Positions 1-8,421 of a DNA stretch of 9,313 bases are shown here, one piece after another. The DNA is taken from the NCBI GenBank assembly GCA_003518245.1, contig DOZA01000071.1, forward strand, positions 1-9,313, in the 5' to 3' direction. The notes under the pieces are model-generated. The model worked only from the letters and a program-made list of their open reading frames with translations. It was not told the DNA's origin and ran no database searches. A program made the translations under genes and the position numbers. Source of the stretch: Bacteroidales bacterium. Lineage in GTDB: Bacteria > Bacteroidota > Bacteroidia > Bacteroidales > VadinHA17. Numbering within the stretch: the first letter of the stretch is position 1; the number at the start of each line of letters is the position of its first letter.

Positions 1-2025
1 CCATTGTGATAGTTGTAGATGTCCAGGGAGGTGTGGCTCTACGGGAAGCTTGTCAAATAAAGGATCACTTCCTCTCTTCCTTGGTTTGATATCATAACTT
101 CCCTGGTGTGCCAGGTAGTTCATATAACGCAATATTGACAAATAGTTCTCTTCAAGTATAGCTGTATCACCATAGTAAACAAATTGATACCACGGCATTA
201 AAACAAATGATGAACTCCATATCAGGTCTTCACATCTTCCGGGCCTGGGAATTATGAATCCGACCAGTCCGTCAGGGAACTGCTGGTCACGGAAATCCCT
301 GAACCACTTGGTATAGAACCTGGGCATATTCATATTCAACATTGCCTCCTGTGCCGTCATAAGAGCATCTCCTCCCCATCCCTGCCTTTCAGGTCGCTGG
401 GTATCATCCGTGGGAACGCCCATCTGTAAATTTGAACGCTGGGACTGTACTGTACACAGGTGTATCAGGTTAATAAGTTCATTGCTGCACAAGAAGCTCC
501 CTGAAGGTTCAACAGATGCATGAACAAAACAGCCTTCCATGTCTTCCATATCTGGTTTGCCTTTAAAGCCTGTCACCTCAACATATTGAAAGCCATGATA
601 AGTGAACCCGGGTTCATATGTTTCAACACCTATACCTTTACATATATAATGATCTTCCTGTTGAGCAGCATTGGCACTCGAAGGGTCAATTATTCCGTCA
701 GGATGCACCTGTTCTGCATAACGCAGTTTTATTTCGGTACCGGCTGCCTGTCCTGAAATCTTAAAACGGACCCAACCGGCAAAATTCTGACCAAGGTCGA
801 AAACGAAAGTGCCAGGCCTTACTTCAGACACTGACACCGGTTTAATAATTGAAATGACCATATTGGGTTCATGCATAGCCGATGCCAGTCTGCCCCCCGG
901 GGAAGCAACAGTGTTAACTTCACTCCATGAGCTGTCGTTATATCCGGCAATGTCCCATCCTTCCTGCTCCAGGCGCGCATCATAATATTCACCGTCATAA
1001 ATACAATTAAATGTTACCGGACCCCATGATGATTTCCAGTTACTATTGCTAACTACTGTTGATCTACTCCCGTCTGTATATTCTATCTCTATCTGCATTA
1101 TAAAGCGGGGTGATCCGTACCATGGTGTCCTCCAGCCCCAGTATTTTTTCTGCGCGTTAAACCATCCGTTACCTAAAATAACGCCAATAACATTTTCCCC
1201 ATTAACAATCTGATCTGTAACGTCATATGTGTCATATAATATTCGTTCGCGAAAATTAGTCTTTGAAGGAGAAAGAATATTACCACCTGCTTTTTCCCCA
1301 TTCAGGCTAAGTTCATAAAATCCCAGGCCTGCAATAAACAGTCTTGCACGCCTGATGTCTTTCTTAACACGGAATTCATGACGAAAAATAGGTGACCGGG
1401 GATCATGTTCAACTTCATCCAGTTCGGGGAAAGTGCTTCTGCCTAAGAAAGCATTCACATCAGCTTTAATCTCATTTGCCTCTCCCCTTCCTATCCAATC
1501 TGCTTTCCAATCCTCTTTTTTCAATAATCCTGTATTGAACTTAGCTGCTTCAGTCCAGGGATGCATTTTCCCTTTTTCATCACGGATACGCACTTTCCAG
1601 TAATATTCCCTGTTACTTTCAAGTTTCTCGCCACCATACCTTACCTGCACAGACTGGTTTGATTTAACAATCCCGGAATTCCATACATCACCCTCATCCC
1701 TGTCGAGCATCTTCCTGTCTGAAGCCACAATAATATGATATGCACTTTGGCTGTGTCCTCTGTACCCAGGGTCTAAAAGCCATGTGAACCTTGGTCCTGG
1801 AATATCAACCGCAAGAGGAGACGGGTCATATTCAACAAGAAGGTCGGCATCATGTCTTGTTGTCAGCCATTCACCGTAATATTGTTCCATTCTTTCAAGC
1901 TGGGGATAGTAACTTCTCCCATCCTGTGCAAAAGCGCCTGGTGCACCAATAATCATTACCAGTATCAACAAAGAAGAAAAAGATATGTAAAGATTATTTT
2001 GCTGTAATTTTATCCTTTTATCCAT
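1..2025 (-). CDS. Secreted GH78 alpha-L-rhamnosidase, C-terminus beyond window
   Basis: Reading the minus strand from the ATG at 2025 gives 675 codons without a stop up to the window edge, so this is the N-terminal part of a protein that in this family usually has about 850-1100 residues. Residues 1-33 form a signal peptide with probable cleavage at AFA|QD. Domains in order: Ig/Fn3-like domain (about 62-168, opening LLVEYDPSPLAVD), rhamnosidase N-terminal lectin-like domain (about 215-390, with LFIAGLGFYELSLNG and YDGEYYDARLE), a second beta domain (about 390-490, VFDLGQNFAGW and YHGFQYVEVTG), and the start of the (alpha/alpha)6 catalytic barrel. The family signature lies at 538-554 (PTDDTQRPERQGWGGDA). 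D541, E546 and D553 keep the spacing of the rhamnose-contacting Asp/Glu/Asp of Bacillus RhaB; E546 is the expected general acid. The second catalytic Glu would lie in the missing part. Expected activity: hydrolysis of terminal alpha-L-rhamnose, in the periplasm or outside the cell. It is divergent from the 2110 gene. Family assignment is firm; linkage and substrate are not. Confidence 0.93.
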   Translation of the reverse strand, partial: MDKRIKLQQNNLYISFSSLLILVMIIGAPGAFAQDGRSYYPQLERMEQYYGEWLTTRHDADLLVEYDPSPLAVDIPGPRFTWLLDPGYRGHSQSAYHIIVASDRKMLDRDEGDVWNSGIVKSNQSVQVRYGGEKLESNREYYWKVRIRDEKGKMHPWTEAAKFNTGLLKKEDWKADWIGRGEANEIKADVNAFLGRSTFPELDEVEHDPRSPIFRHEFRVKKDIRRARLFIAGLGFYELSLNGEKAGGNILSPSKTNFRERILYDTYDVTDQIVNGENVIGVILGNGWFNAQKKYWGWRTPWYGSPRFIMQIEIEYTDGSRSTVVSNSNWKSSWGPVTFNCIYDGEYYDARLEQEGWDIAGYNDSSWSEVNTVASPGGRLASAMHEPNMVISIIKPVSVSEVRPGTFVFDLGQNFAGWVRFKISGQAAGTEIKLRYAEQVHPDGIIDPSSANAAQQEDHYICKGIGVETYEPGFTYHGFQYVEVTGFKGKPDMEDMEGCFVHASVEPSGSFLCSNELINLIHLCTVQSQRSNLQMGVPTDDTQRPERQGWGGDALMTAQEAMLNMNMPRFYTKWFRDFRDQQFPDGLVGFIIPRPGRCEDLIWSSSFVLMPWYQFVYYGDTAILEENYLSILRYMNYLAHQGSYDIKPRKRGSDPLFDKLPVEPHLPGHLQLSQW

Positions 2026-2109
2026 ATATATTATGATATGTATTTTTATTTTCAATATAAAATTATAAATTATGAATGAATTATTTTTTTTTACCACTAT
2101 GGAATAGTT
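2026..2109. promoter_or_regulatory. AT-rich divergent promoter region
   Basis: This 84-bp spacer separates two divergent start codons, so it should hold the 5' regions of both the GH78 gene and the 811-residue protein gene. It is very AT-rich and has no Shine-Dalgarno-like sequence before either start, as is common in Bacteroidota. On the plus strand TATTTTTA at 2041-2048 matches 7 of 8 positions of the Bacteroidota -7 consensus TAnnTTTG, but I find no good -33 TTTG at the right distance, so it is only a candidate. A run of nine T at 2084-2092 lies in the leader of the plus-strand gene. Divergence is seen directly; the exact promoters are not resolved. Confidence 0.4.
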
Positions 2110-4545
2110 ATGAATAATTTTATAAACTTGCACATGATCGCATTAATGAGTAAGCTGTTAATTAAAGCATCCCTTTTCATTTTTATATCTGTTGCATCAG
2201 CATACAATACATGGGCACAGGAAAAGGTCTTTCCGGGAGCTGACTCAACCACTCCTTCTTTAGCCCATTATTTCACATGGATAAATAACACCAAGGGAGG
2301 GGCATCGGAGGAGCAGACAAAAATAAATCTGGAATTTTTCAGGTGGTTAAATGAAGAATATGGAATGCAACTTGACATATATGCTTTTGATGCTGATATT
2401 CTTGACGGCGGCGGACAGTATGTTAACCTTGATGATGAAAAATTCATACGTAATTACCCGAACAGTTTTGGTCCTGTAAGCAGGATAGCATCTGAAATGG
2501 GGATCAGACTGGGTGTCTGGCTTGGCCCCGATGGTTATGGAAATACAGCGGAGGAGGAGAAACAGAGAACGGATATGCTTATAACCTTATGCAGGGATTT
2601 TAATTTCAGGTTATTCAAGATGGACCTGATGCTTACACAGTTAAGGCCTGAAAAGCAGGACCCCTTTATCAATGCCATGAAAGAGTGCCGCAAATACACA
2701 CCTGACCTTATCGTTCTCAACCACAGGGTTGATTTTGGAAGAGCCGCTCCTTATGTTACAACTAATTTATGGAATGGTGATGAAACATATATTGACGTAC
2801 ACATGACCAATAATCAAACGGCAACCCATAACAGGGTAGCTGCAATATCAAGAGGACTTACACCTGGGTTGGAAAGGATGCTTGAAGATCATGGTGTTTG
2901 TTTATCATCATGCCTTGATTACTGGGAAGATGACCTGGTTATGCAGGCTTTTAACCGTTGCCTTCTGCTGGCTCCTGAATTATACGGTAATCCCTGGTTC
3001 CTCCGCGATGACGAGTACCCAAGACTCGCCCGCCTTTTTAATATTCACCGCCGGCACCGGGATATATTAATCAATGGAATGGTACTGGATGAAGAACAAT
3101 ATGGAAAATTCGCAGTTTCAAGGGGAGATGATAATACACGTTTTATAACACTGAGCAATATATCATGGGAAACAAAAAGTTATGAACTTGCCCTGGATGA
3201 ATCCATAGGCTTAAAATATGGTAAGAAGATAAAACTGGTCCAGTACCACCCCTTTGAAGAATATAAAGGTGAGTTTAACTATGGGGACAGAATAAATATA
3301 GAAGTATATCCGTTCAGAACAGCTCTCTTAATGGTTGCACATTCCTTTCCGGAGGAGCCCATCATAAGTGGTTGTGCTTACATAATGGTTCAGAACATCC
3401 CTGGAAAAGATGTCAGGATAAAACTATTGGGTTACCCCGGATCAAAAAGTACAATAAGCCTGCTAAACAATAAAAATAAGTTTAAAGAGGCACAAATTGA
3501 AGGTAAAGATATTCCGGGCCTTCCGGCTGGAGAAAAAGTAAGTATTTCATTCAGCGGTAAGCCATTAAAAGAACCATGGCATCGGAAATACGGAGACCTC
3601 AAACCTACCCCTGTGCCCAAAGATGCGGAAGCTCTTTATGAAGCTACCTGTTTTGCAGCTGACAATAACGCCCTTGAAGTAAGGTCCCTGCAAAGGTCAG
3701 GACCTTCAGCGATACCGCAGGTTAAAGCTGCCAGGAACGCATTCTTCGAACAAGACGTTTTTATAAAAAAAGGTGTATGGGATAAATTCCTCTTTGATAA
3801 TGATTTTAATACATCATTTAACATACTCCACCGGCAAAAGGATTTTGAAGGGGGAGCACTCAGGATTGATCTTGGAAGGGATACTGATATTGACAGATTA
3901 ATAATTTCTTTTGATAGTGTTCAGACAGCTACCTCGTTTTTTAATAATAATAATTTGCTGGCTGAAGTTTCACAAAATTTAAAACAATGGACACCTGTTC
4001 CAATCACATTGTCGGGCTGTGAAATAATCCTGAAAGTGGATGTGCAAGGTAAAACTATAAGATACTTCAGATTATCGAAAGCTCCATCCAGAATTAATGA
4101 AATCACAGGCATATATAATGGTTTACCGGTTGACCGGACAGGATGGAGAGCCTCTAACCTTTTTACACCGTACAGCCAGAACAGGGCATCCAGTGCATGG
4201 ACTTATTCTTTCAGACTGGATGAAGCTGCAAAAGGCAGTTATTTAGCCGTTGCTATAGAAGGACGTCATGAAAAAAAAGGTGTTTATGCTACCCTGAGAG
4301 TAGGAAACAATATTATCGGCGCGAAAAGGAGAAGTCCCTCCTTCCTTGCAAATGTATGGGAGTATCGTGTCCAGACCAGGGAGAGCAACTATACATATTA
4401 TTTCCCGGTTACAAAAGAAATGACAGGCAAAACCATAGAGGTTGTTGTCCTCGGACTAAACAACAAAATAAAGGATCTGCATCCCGAAGTTTGGATTACT
4501 GCCTACCCTATCCCCTTCAAAGAGAAGGAACTTGTCCTTAAATGA
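2110..4545 (+). CDS. Secreted multidomain putative glycoside hydrolase, clan GH-D-like barrel
   Basis: An 811-residue exported protein. The first 36 residues give a signal peptide with cleavage near TWA|QE. A start at Met13 (2146) would give a more typical signal and cannot be excluded. Residues about 40-330 look like a TIM barrel related to GH27/GH36-type alpha-glycosidases: LDIYAFDADILDGG (88-101), LGVWLGPDGYG (134-144), LFKMDLM (168-174), LWNGDETY (220-227), CLDYWEDD (268-275), and APELYGNPWFLRDDE (288-302), which recalls the late-barrel strand of these enzymes. By position, D172 at the end of the KMD strand is the candidate nucleophile and an Asp in 270-275 the candidate acid/base; this is inference. 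A beta-sandwich follows (about 335-420, ending YPFRTALLMV), then an unassigned linker region, a discoidin/F5-8-like module (about 565-670, LRIDLGRD and IRYFRLS), and a last beta-rich module (about 675-800, DRTGWRASNLF) that may bind carbohydrate. It stands alone on the plus strand. Exported enzyme is likely; exact family and substrate are unknown to me. Confidence 0.72.
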   Translation: MNNFINLHMIALMSKLLIKASLFIFISVASAYNTWAQEKVFPGADSTTPSLAHYFTWINNTKGGASEEQTKINLEFFRWLNEEYGMQLDIYAFDADILDGGGQYVNLDDEKFIRNYPNSFGPVSRIASEMGIRLGVWLGPDGYGNTAEEEKQRTDMLITLCRDFNFRLFKMDLMLTQLRPEKQDPFINAMKECRKYTPDLIVLNHRVDFGRAAPYVTTNLWNGDETYIDVHMTNNQTATHNRVAAISRGLTPGLERMLEDHGVCLSSCLDYWEDDLVMQAFNRCLLLAPELYGNPWFLRDDEYPRLARLFNIHRRHRDILINGMVLDEEQYGKFAVSRGDDNTRFITLSNISWETKSYELALDESIGLKYGKKIKLVQYHPFEEYKGEFNYGDRINIEVYPFRTALLMVAHSFPEEPIISGCAYIMVQNIPGKDVRIKLLGYPGSKSTISLLNNKNKFKEAQIEGKDIPGLPAGEKVSISFSGKPLKEPWHRKYGDLKPTPVPKDAEALYEATCFAADNNALEVRSLQRSGPSAIPQVKAARNAFFEQDVFIKKGVWDKFLFDNDFNTSFNILHRQKDFEGGALRIDLGRDTDIDRLIISFDSVQTATSFFNNNNLLAEVSQNLKQWTPVPITLSGCEIILKVDVQGKTIRYFRLSKAPSRINEITGIYNGLPVDRTGWRASNLFTPYSQNRASSAWTYSFRLDEAAKGSYLAVAIEGRHEKKGVYATLRVGNNIIGAKRRSPSFLANVWEYRVQTRESNYTYYFPVTKEMTGKTIEVVVLGLNNKIKDLHPEVWITAYPIPFKEKELVLK

Positions 4546-4647
4546 TATTTCTTTTTCAGAGTACGTCCTTTATATATCATTAAATATCTGATTATCCATG
4601 CTGTGAGACTATACGCATTATTAAAAGATTTTATGATAAAGATAGAA
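4546..4647. other. Convergent intergenic spacer
   Basis: This 102-bp AT-rich stretch lies between the ends of the plus-strand 811-codon gene and the minus-strand remnant ORF. Transcription from both sides should stop here. An 8-bp inverted repeat (AATGATAT at 4541-4548, ATATCATT at 4574-4581) overlaps the 4543-4545 stop codon, but its arms are AT-only apart from one pair and its loop is 25 nt, so it is not a convincing terminator. I see no ORF or RNA gene here. Confidence 0.5.
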
Positions 4648-4902
4648 TTAAGCATACCATTCCCTTTTTCTGCTAAGGTCACTATTTAATATATCAATAG
4701 CTATATTAATGTCCTGCACCCCCTGCCAGTCGAACATGCCAACACAAATAAAATCAGCTCCTTTCTCAAAGGCATATCTGAATCCGTTTTCAGGAGGTAT
4801 TGATCCTGCTGCCAGCACTTGAAAGCCAAAAATCTGCCATATAATATTTTTGTAGTCTCTCAAATATTTTCTTCGTCTTATAATATTCTCTTTAAAGATC
4901 AT
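4648..4902 (-). pseudogene. C-terminal remnant of a larger TIM-barrel-like protein
   Basis: The 84-codon ORF contains a stretch from about residue 27 to the end (FGFQVLAAGSIPPENGFRYA, then EKGADFICVGMFDWQ, then DINIAIDIL and a basic-aromatic tail) that looks like the last strands of a TIM-barrel-type protein: a glycine-rich loop followed by GADFICVGMFD. From memory, very similar endings occur in conserved uncharacterised proteins of several hundred residues in Bacteroidota and Planctomycetes (PW-x-x-FKVLAAGAI...GADFICVGM...). Here only the C-terminal part remains. The codon just before the ATG is TGA (4903-4905), and the neighbouring sulfatase ends 32 bp upstream, so there is no room for the rest. 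Residues 1-26 are rich in Lys, Arg and Ile and may be decayed sequence. The best reading is a 5'-truncated, probably non-functional gene left by a deletion; a translated small protein is the alternative. It could be read through from the sulfatase gene. Confidence 0.55.
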
Positions 4903-4934
4903 TCACATAATAGAGGTAAAGCATCCGCTATTTC

Positions 4935-6392
4935 TTATTCATTCCCGGCAGTTCCTGTATAAGTATCAGGGAACCTCGCATCCACCTGCTTCCACCATGA
5001 TTGAAGTTTATTATACAGGCTGTCCCTTATTACCGGCCTGGTATTAGTTAGATTTGTCTTCTCCCCAATATCATTATTGAGATCATAGAGCTCCATTCTG
5101 TTATCATTAAAAAAGACAATAAGTTTATAATCGCCATCCCTGATAGCACTTCCGGGCCTTCCACCTTGGTTTGAACGGTGCGGATAATGAAAATAGCATT
5201 CGTTATGTACTTTTTCAGCCTTATTTTTCAAAAGAGGGACCAGGCTTCTCCCGTCGGTATGCAGCTCAGGATGTAAAGGCAATCCGGCCATCTCAAGTAT
5301 TGTCGGATAAAAATCCATTGATGTTATTACCGCATCTGAAACTTTTCCTTTATCTGTTTGACCGGGCCATTTAATTATAGCGGGTTCTCTTATACCTCCC
5401 TCATAAAGCCATCCTTTTCCCGTTCTTAAAGGGGTATTTGCTGTGGGTCTTCCTTCAGAAGTTGACAATCCACCGTTGTCTGAGAAGAATATTACAATTG
5501 TATTATCTTCAATACCCATCACCCTGAGTTTATCAAGCACTTTTCCAACAGCCATATCCATTGATTCAACCATGGCAGCATATGTAGGATGATCCTGCAT
5601 CTTCCTGTATCCAACAGACCTGCCCCCGATCTGATCCTGTCCAAAGCGTTCTTCATCGCTTAAACCCAGATTGGTTTTCTTATCAATGTATTTACCAAGC
5701 CTTGTTTCAGGCGCACAGAAAGGCGCATGAACTGAATAAAATGACAGATACAGAAGAAAGGGGGTTTCAGCGTTCTTATCAATAAAATCAACAGCTTCAT
5801 CTGCAAGCCTGTCTGTCATATATTCACCTTCAGGCCCATTAGTCAGGTTTGGTATATCCCATGGGGAAAAGTATTTATTAGGAATATAAAGTCCTCCACG
5901 CCAATGACCAGCAATATTTATATCAAATCCCTGCTTGTCAGGCCAGAACTTATCTTCGCCTTCCCTGTTGTTCAGATGCCATTTACCAAGAAAAATATTT
6001 TTGTAACCGGCTTCTTTCAGCAATTCAGGGAAAAGCACCTCTTCGAGTGGTAAATTATGCAGGTAATCCGGATTTCCGGGACCTCCAATCCATTGTGTAA
6101 GGTTAAGGCGGGCAGGGCTCTTACCTGTCATAATAGAAGCTCTTGTAGGGGAACAAACCGGTGAAGCGGCATAAGCCTGTGTAAAACGCACTCCCTCACC
6201 AGCCAGCCTGTCAATATGAGGCGTTTCATAAAAAGTACTTCCGTTAACCCCGATATCTCTCCATCCCATATCATCAACAAGGAAAAAAACAATATTAGGT
6301 TTGATATCTTTTTCAATAAGTTTGCAGGCCGGAGTTATTAATAATATGACCATTGTAAGGATCATAGTTATATAAGGTTTCTTCCTGATCAT
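4935..6392 (-). CDS. S1 family sulfatase, formylglycine-dependent, probable lipoprotein
   Basis: A complete 485-residue sulfatase, normal length for family S1. The N-terminus (RKKPY, hydrophobic stretch 8-21, then TPAC) suggests a lipoprotein signal with lipidation at C23; the lipobox is imperfect (Thr at -3), so export as a soluble periplasmic protein is possible. Active-site features are all present: DDMG with D40/D41 (calcium ligands), CSPTR at 80-84 with C80 as the residue converted to formylglycine, R84, LGKWHL with K137 and H139, H222 in SVHAPF, FFSDNGG with D305/N306, and K326 in RTGKGW. The region after CSPTRASIMTG (SPARLNLTQWIGG) resembles several Bacteroidota S1 subfamilies, but I do not assign one. 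It hydrolyses a sulfate ester on a carbohydrate; position and sugar cannot be told. It starts 34 bp after the GH127 gene on the same strand and is probably co-transcribed with it. An anaerobic or FGE-type maturase is needed and is not in the window. Confidence 0.95.
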   Translation of the reverse strand: MIRKKPYITMILTMVILLITPACKLIEKDIKPNIVFFLVDDMGWRDIGVNGSTFYETPHIDRLAGEGVRFTQAYAASPVCSPTRASIMTGKSPARLNLTQWIGGPGNPDYLHNLPLEEVLFPELLKEAGYKNIFLGKWHLNNREGEDKFWPDKQGFDINIAGHWRGGLYIPNKYFSPWDIPNLTNGPEGEYMTDRLADEAVDFIDKNAETPFLLYLSFYSVHAPFCAPETRLGKYIDKKTNLGLSDEERFGQDQIGGRSVGYRKMQDHPTYAAMVESMDMAVGKVLDKLRVMGIEDNTIVIFFSDNGGLSTSEGRPTANTPLRTGKGWLYEGGIREPAIIKWPGQTDKGKVSDAVITSMDFYPTILEMAGLPLHPELHTDGRSLVPLLKNKAEKVHNECYFHYPHRSNQGGRPGSAIRDGDYKLIVFFNDNRMELYDLNNDIGEKTNLTNTRPVIRDSLYNKLQSWWKQVDARFPDTYTGTAGNE

Positions 6393-6426
6393 TTTATTCC
6401 ATTTTTATATTTCTATAAATAATCCA

Positions 6427-8421
6427 TTAATGTTTATCACAAGGTAACCACACTTTCATATGACCGGAAACCCTGTTACACCACGAATAATATGGTACAG
6501 CCGTAAAATCTATTACCTCATCCGTGGTAGGAAGTGAAGCAAAGCCTTTAATCACGACAATTCCCCCAAGCAAATCCTCAGCATATTCAGATTTCATTTC
6601 CCGTGGGATAAGTAAGGCCTTGCCAGTTGTATCAAAGTATTTTTCATTATCAACTTCTTCAAGGCAGTATATCACAGGTCCCCTGCTTATAACTACTTTA
6701 CCGGACGCATCGCTTATTTTCGAGCTTCCTGAAATAAGTCTGATATGCATCGGTAGTGAAAGTTCGATAATATCTCCTTTTTTCCATATCCGTTCAATAA
6801 CCGCATATCCATCTCTGGTAATAATATCATCCCGTTCAATCCCATTTACTCTAAGTATAATATCTTCATCCGTTTCATTGGTATTATTAACATAATTATA
6901 TAAGTCACCGGATAAAAACTCTCCTCTTGCCCAGCCGGGGATTCGTAAATATAATTTAATATTTGAAGGTGTTTCCGGATTAACTGTGATCTTAATATAA
7001 CCATCCCATGGATAACGAGTCTGCTGCTTAATCATTATTTTCATACCATTTAATAAAATATCAGCTTCACTGCCAACGAAATGATTAATATATAAATCAG
7101 AATCGCTTTTTGCATAAATATAACTTCCTATTTCAGGAAGGAACCTCACCATATTACTGGGACAGCACCCTGGTTCATACCATGGTCGGCGCCTGTTTTT
7201 TCCCTCTGATTCAAGAGGGTTGGTATAAAAAAACAGGTTTCCTTCAAGTGATACACCAGATATTCCTGCGTTATACATAATCAGTTCCAACAGATCAGCA
7301 TATTTTGTGTCACCATGTAAAAGTGTCATTCTCCTGTTCCAGAACGCCAGTGCTATTGCAGAACATGTTTCACAATAAGCTTTATCGCCAGGCAGCATGT
7401 AAGAGGTGCCAAATCCTTCATCATGAAACTGGCGGGTACCTATTCCTCCTGTTACATATAATTTTTTCTGAACTATGTCATTCCATATAGAGTCCAGAGC
7501 CGGAATATATTCATAGGATCCTGTCTCATGAGCTATATCTGTCATTGCCGAATATAGGTATGCTGCCCTTACTGCATGGCCTATTGCATAATATTGCTTT
7601 TCTACCGGAAGGTGATCCTGCCTGTATGACGGATGTCTCCACCTGCTGGGTTTACCTGCGTTGGGATCAAAATCGGGCGGAATAGTATCTTTAGCCATCC
7701 TCACCGGATTGCCCCTTTCTGCGACAAAGAACTCAGACAGATTTAAATAATTCTTATCACCGGTTACCTTATAGAGCTTATAAAGAGCCAATTCTATCTC
7801 CTGATGACCGGGCACTTCAATTCTTTTTCCGGGGCCGAAGACCGAATCTATATGATTGGCAAACCTAATGGCAGCATCCAGCAATTTTCTCTTGCCTGTT
7901 ACCCTGTAATAAGCAACTGCAGCCTCGAACATATGACCTGCACAATAAAGTTCATGTTTACGTTCAATATCCACCCACTTCATTGAGGGGTCATTAATGG
8001 TCCAGTAAGTATACAGGTACCCATCCTCCTGTTGGGCATCAACGATCCTGTCGATCAGGTTGTCTGTAAATTCTTCCAGCTCATTATCCAGTGTATGATG
8101 AAGCGCATATGCAACACCCTGTATTATTTTATATACATCTGAATCACTTGCTGCAGTACCTTTATGCTCTCCTTTCATTTTACCTGCCGCAATATCAAAA
8201 TTATCGAGGGAATGGGAACATTCATTGAATACAGAGGGTATTCCGTTTTCCCTGTTCAGGTTAATTTTAGGGCTCCAGAAATTATCATTTATATTTACAT
8301 CCAGAAATGAAATCTGTTCGAGGTATTTTACCTTTTCGGACTGGTCTGTGTTAGTCTTCCCATTTTGATCACTAACGCAGGACATAATAAACAGGCAAAT
8401 GATAAAAGCAAGCTTTTTCAT
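6427..8421 (-). CDS. GH127 beta-L-arabinofuranosidase-family enzyme, probable lipoprotein
   Basis: The start at 8421 gives 664 residues, close to the 658 of characterised HypBA1, and a clear lipoprotein signal (MKKLAFIICLFIMSC, lipidated C15). An upstream in-frame ATG at 8448 would add nine residues with a less typical n-region. The family (formerly DUF1680) uses a zinc-bound cysteine nucleophile. All expected residues are visible in 664 numbering: E351 and C353 in CETC, and C419/C420 in PGCCPSN, with C419 the expected nucleophile. E335 in HDEGFG lies 16 residues before E351, the same spacing as the HypBA1 acid/base and its zinc Glu. H206 (PGHQE) and H282 (IGHAVRA) fit the sugar-binding histidines. 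The (alpha/alpha)6 barrel covers about 38-440, followed by beta-sandwich domains. Expected reaction: release of beta-L-arabinofuranose from the cell surface or periplasmic side. Related families with other sugar specificities share this fold, so the exact substrate is inferred. It is followed 34 bp later by an S1 sulfatase gene. Confidence 0.92.
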   Translation of the reverse strand: MKKLAFIICLFIMSCVSDQNGKTNTDQSEKVKYLEQISFLDVNINDNFWSPKINLNRENGIPSVFNECSHSLDNFDIAAGKMKGEHKGTAASDSDVYKIIQGVAYALHHTLDNELEEFTDNLIDRIVDAQQEDGYLYTYWTINDPSMKWVDIERKHELYCAGHMFEAAVAYYRVTGKRKLLDAAIRFANHIDSVFGPGKRIEVPGHQEIELALYKLYKVTGDKNYLNLSEFFVAERGNPVRMAKDTIPPDFDPNAGKPSRWRHPSYRQDHLPVEKQYYAIGHAVRAAYLYSAMTDIAHETGSYEYIPALDSIWNDIVQKKLYVTGGIGTRQFHDEGFGTSYMLPGDKAYCETCSAIALAFWNRRMTLLHGDTKYADLLELIMYNAGISGVSLEGNLFFYTNPLESEGKNRRRPWYEPGCCPSNMVRFLPEIGSYIYAKSDSDLYINHFVGSEADILLNGMKIMIKQQTRYPWDGYIKITVNPETPSNIKLYLRIPGWARGEFLSGDLYNYVNNTNETDEDIILRVNGIERDDIITRDGYAVIERIWKKGDIIELSLPMHIRLISGSSKISDASGKVVISRGPVIYCLEEVDNEKYFDTTGKALLIPREMKSEYAEDLLGGIVVIKGFASLPTTDEVIDFTAVPYYSWCNRVSGHMKVWLPCDKH

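Noticed and set aside
520..756. 78-codon plus-strand open frame within the GH78 region.
   Set aside because: The minus-strand frame here encodes clear GH78 sequence without interruption; the plus-strand reading is an antisense by-product.
1..2025. Possibility that the GH78 gene is frameshifted.
   Set aside because: I translated every codon from 2025 to 1 in a single frame; there is no stop and family motifs stay in frame throughout.
2084..2092. Run of nine T before the 2110 start, considered as a phase-variable tract.
   Set aside because: It is short, lies in the untranslated leader of AT-rich sequence, and nothing ties it to promoter spacing; no evidence of variation can be seen in one sequence.
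4541..4581. 8-bp inverted repeat AATGATAT/ATATCATT at the end of the plus-strand gene, considered as a terminator.
   Set aside because: Arms are nearly all A/T, the loop is 25 nt, there is no strong T-tract directly after it, and the left arm overlaps the stop codon; chance is likely in such AT-rich sequence.
6524..6895. 123-codon open frame on the plus strand inside the GH127 gene.
   Set aside because: It runs antisense to a strongly supported gene, has a low-complexity Ser/Ile-rich translation and shows no recognisable motif.
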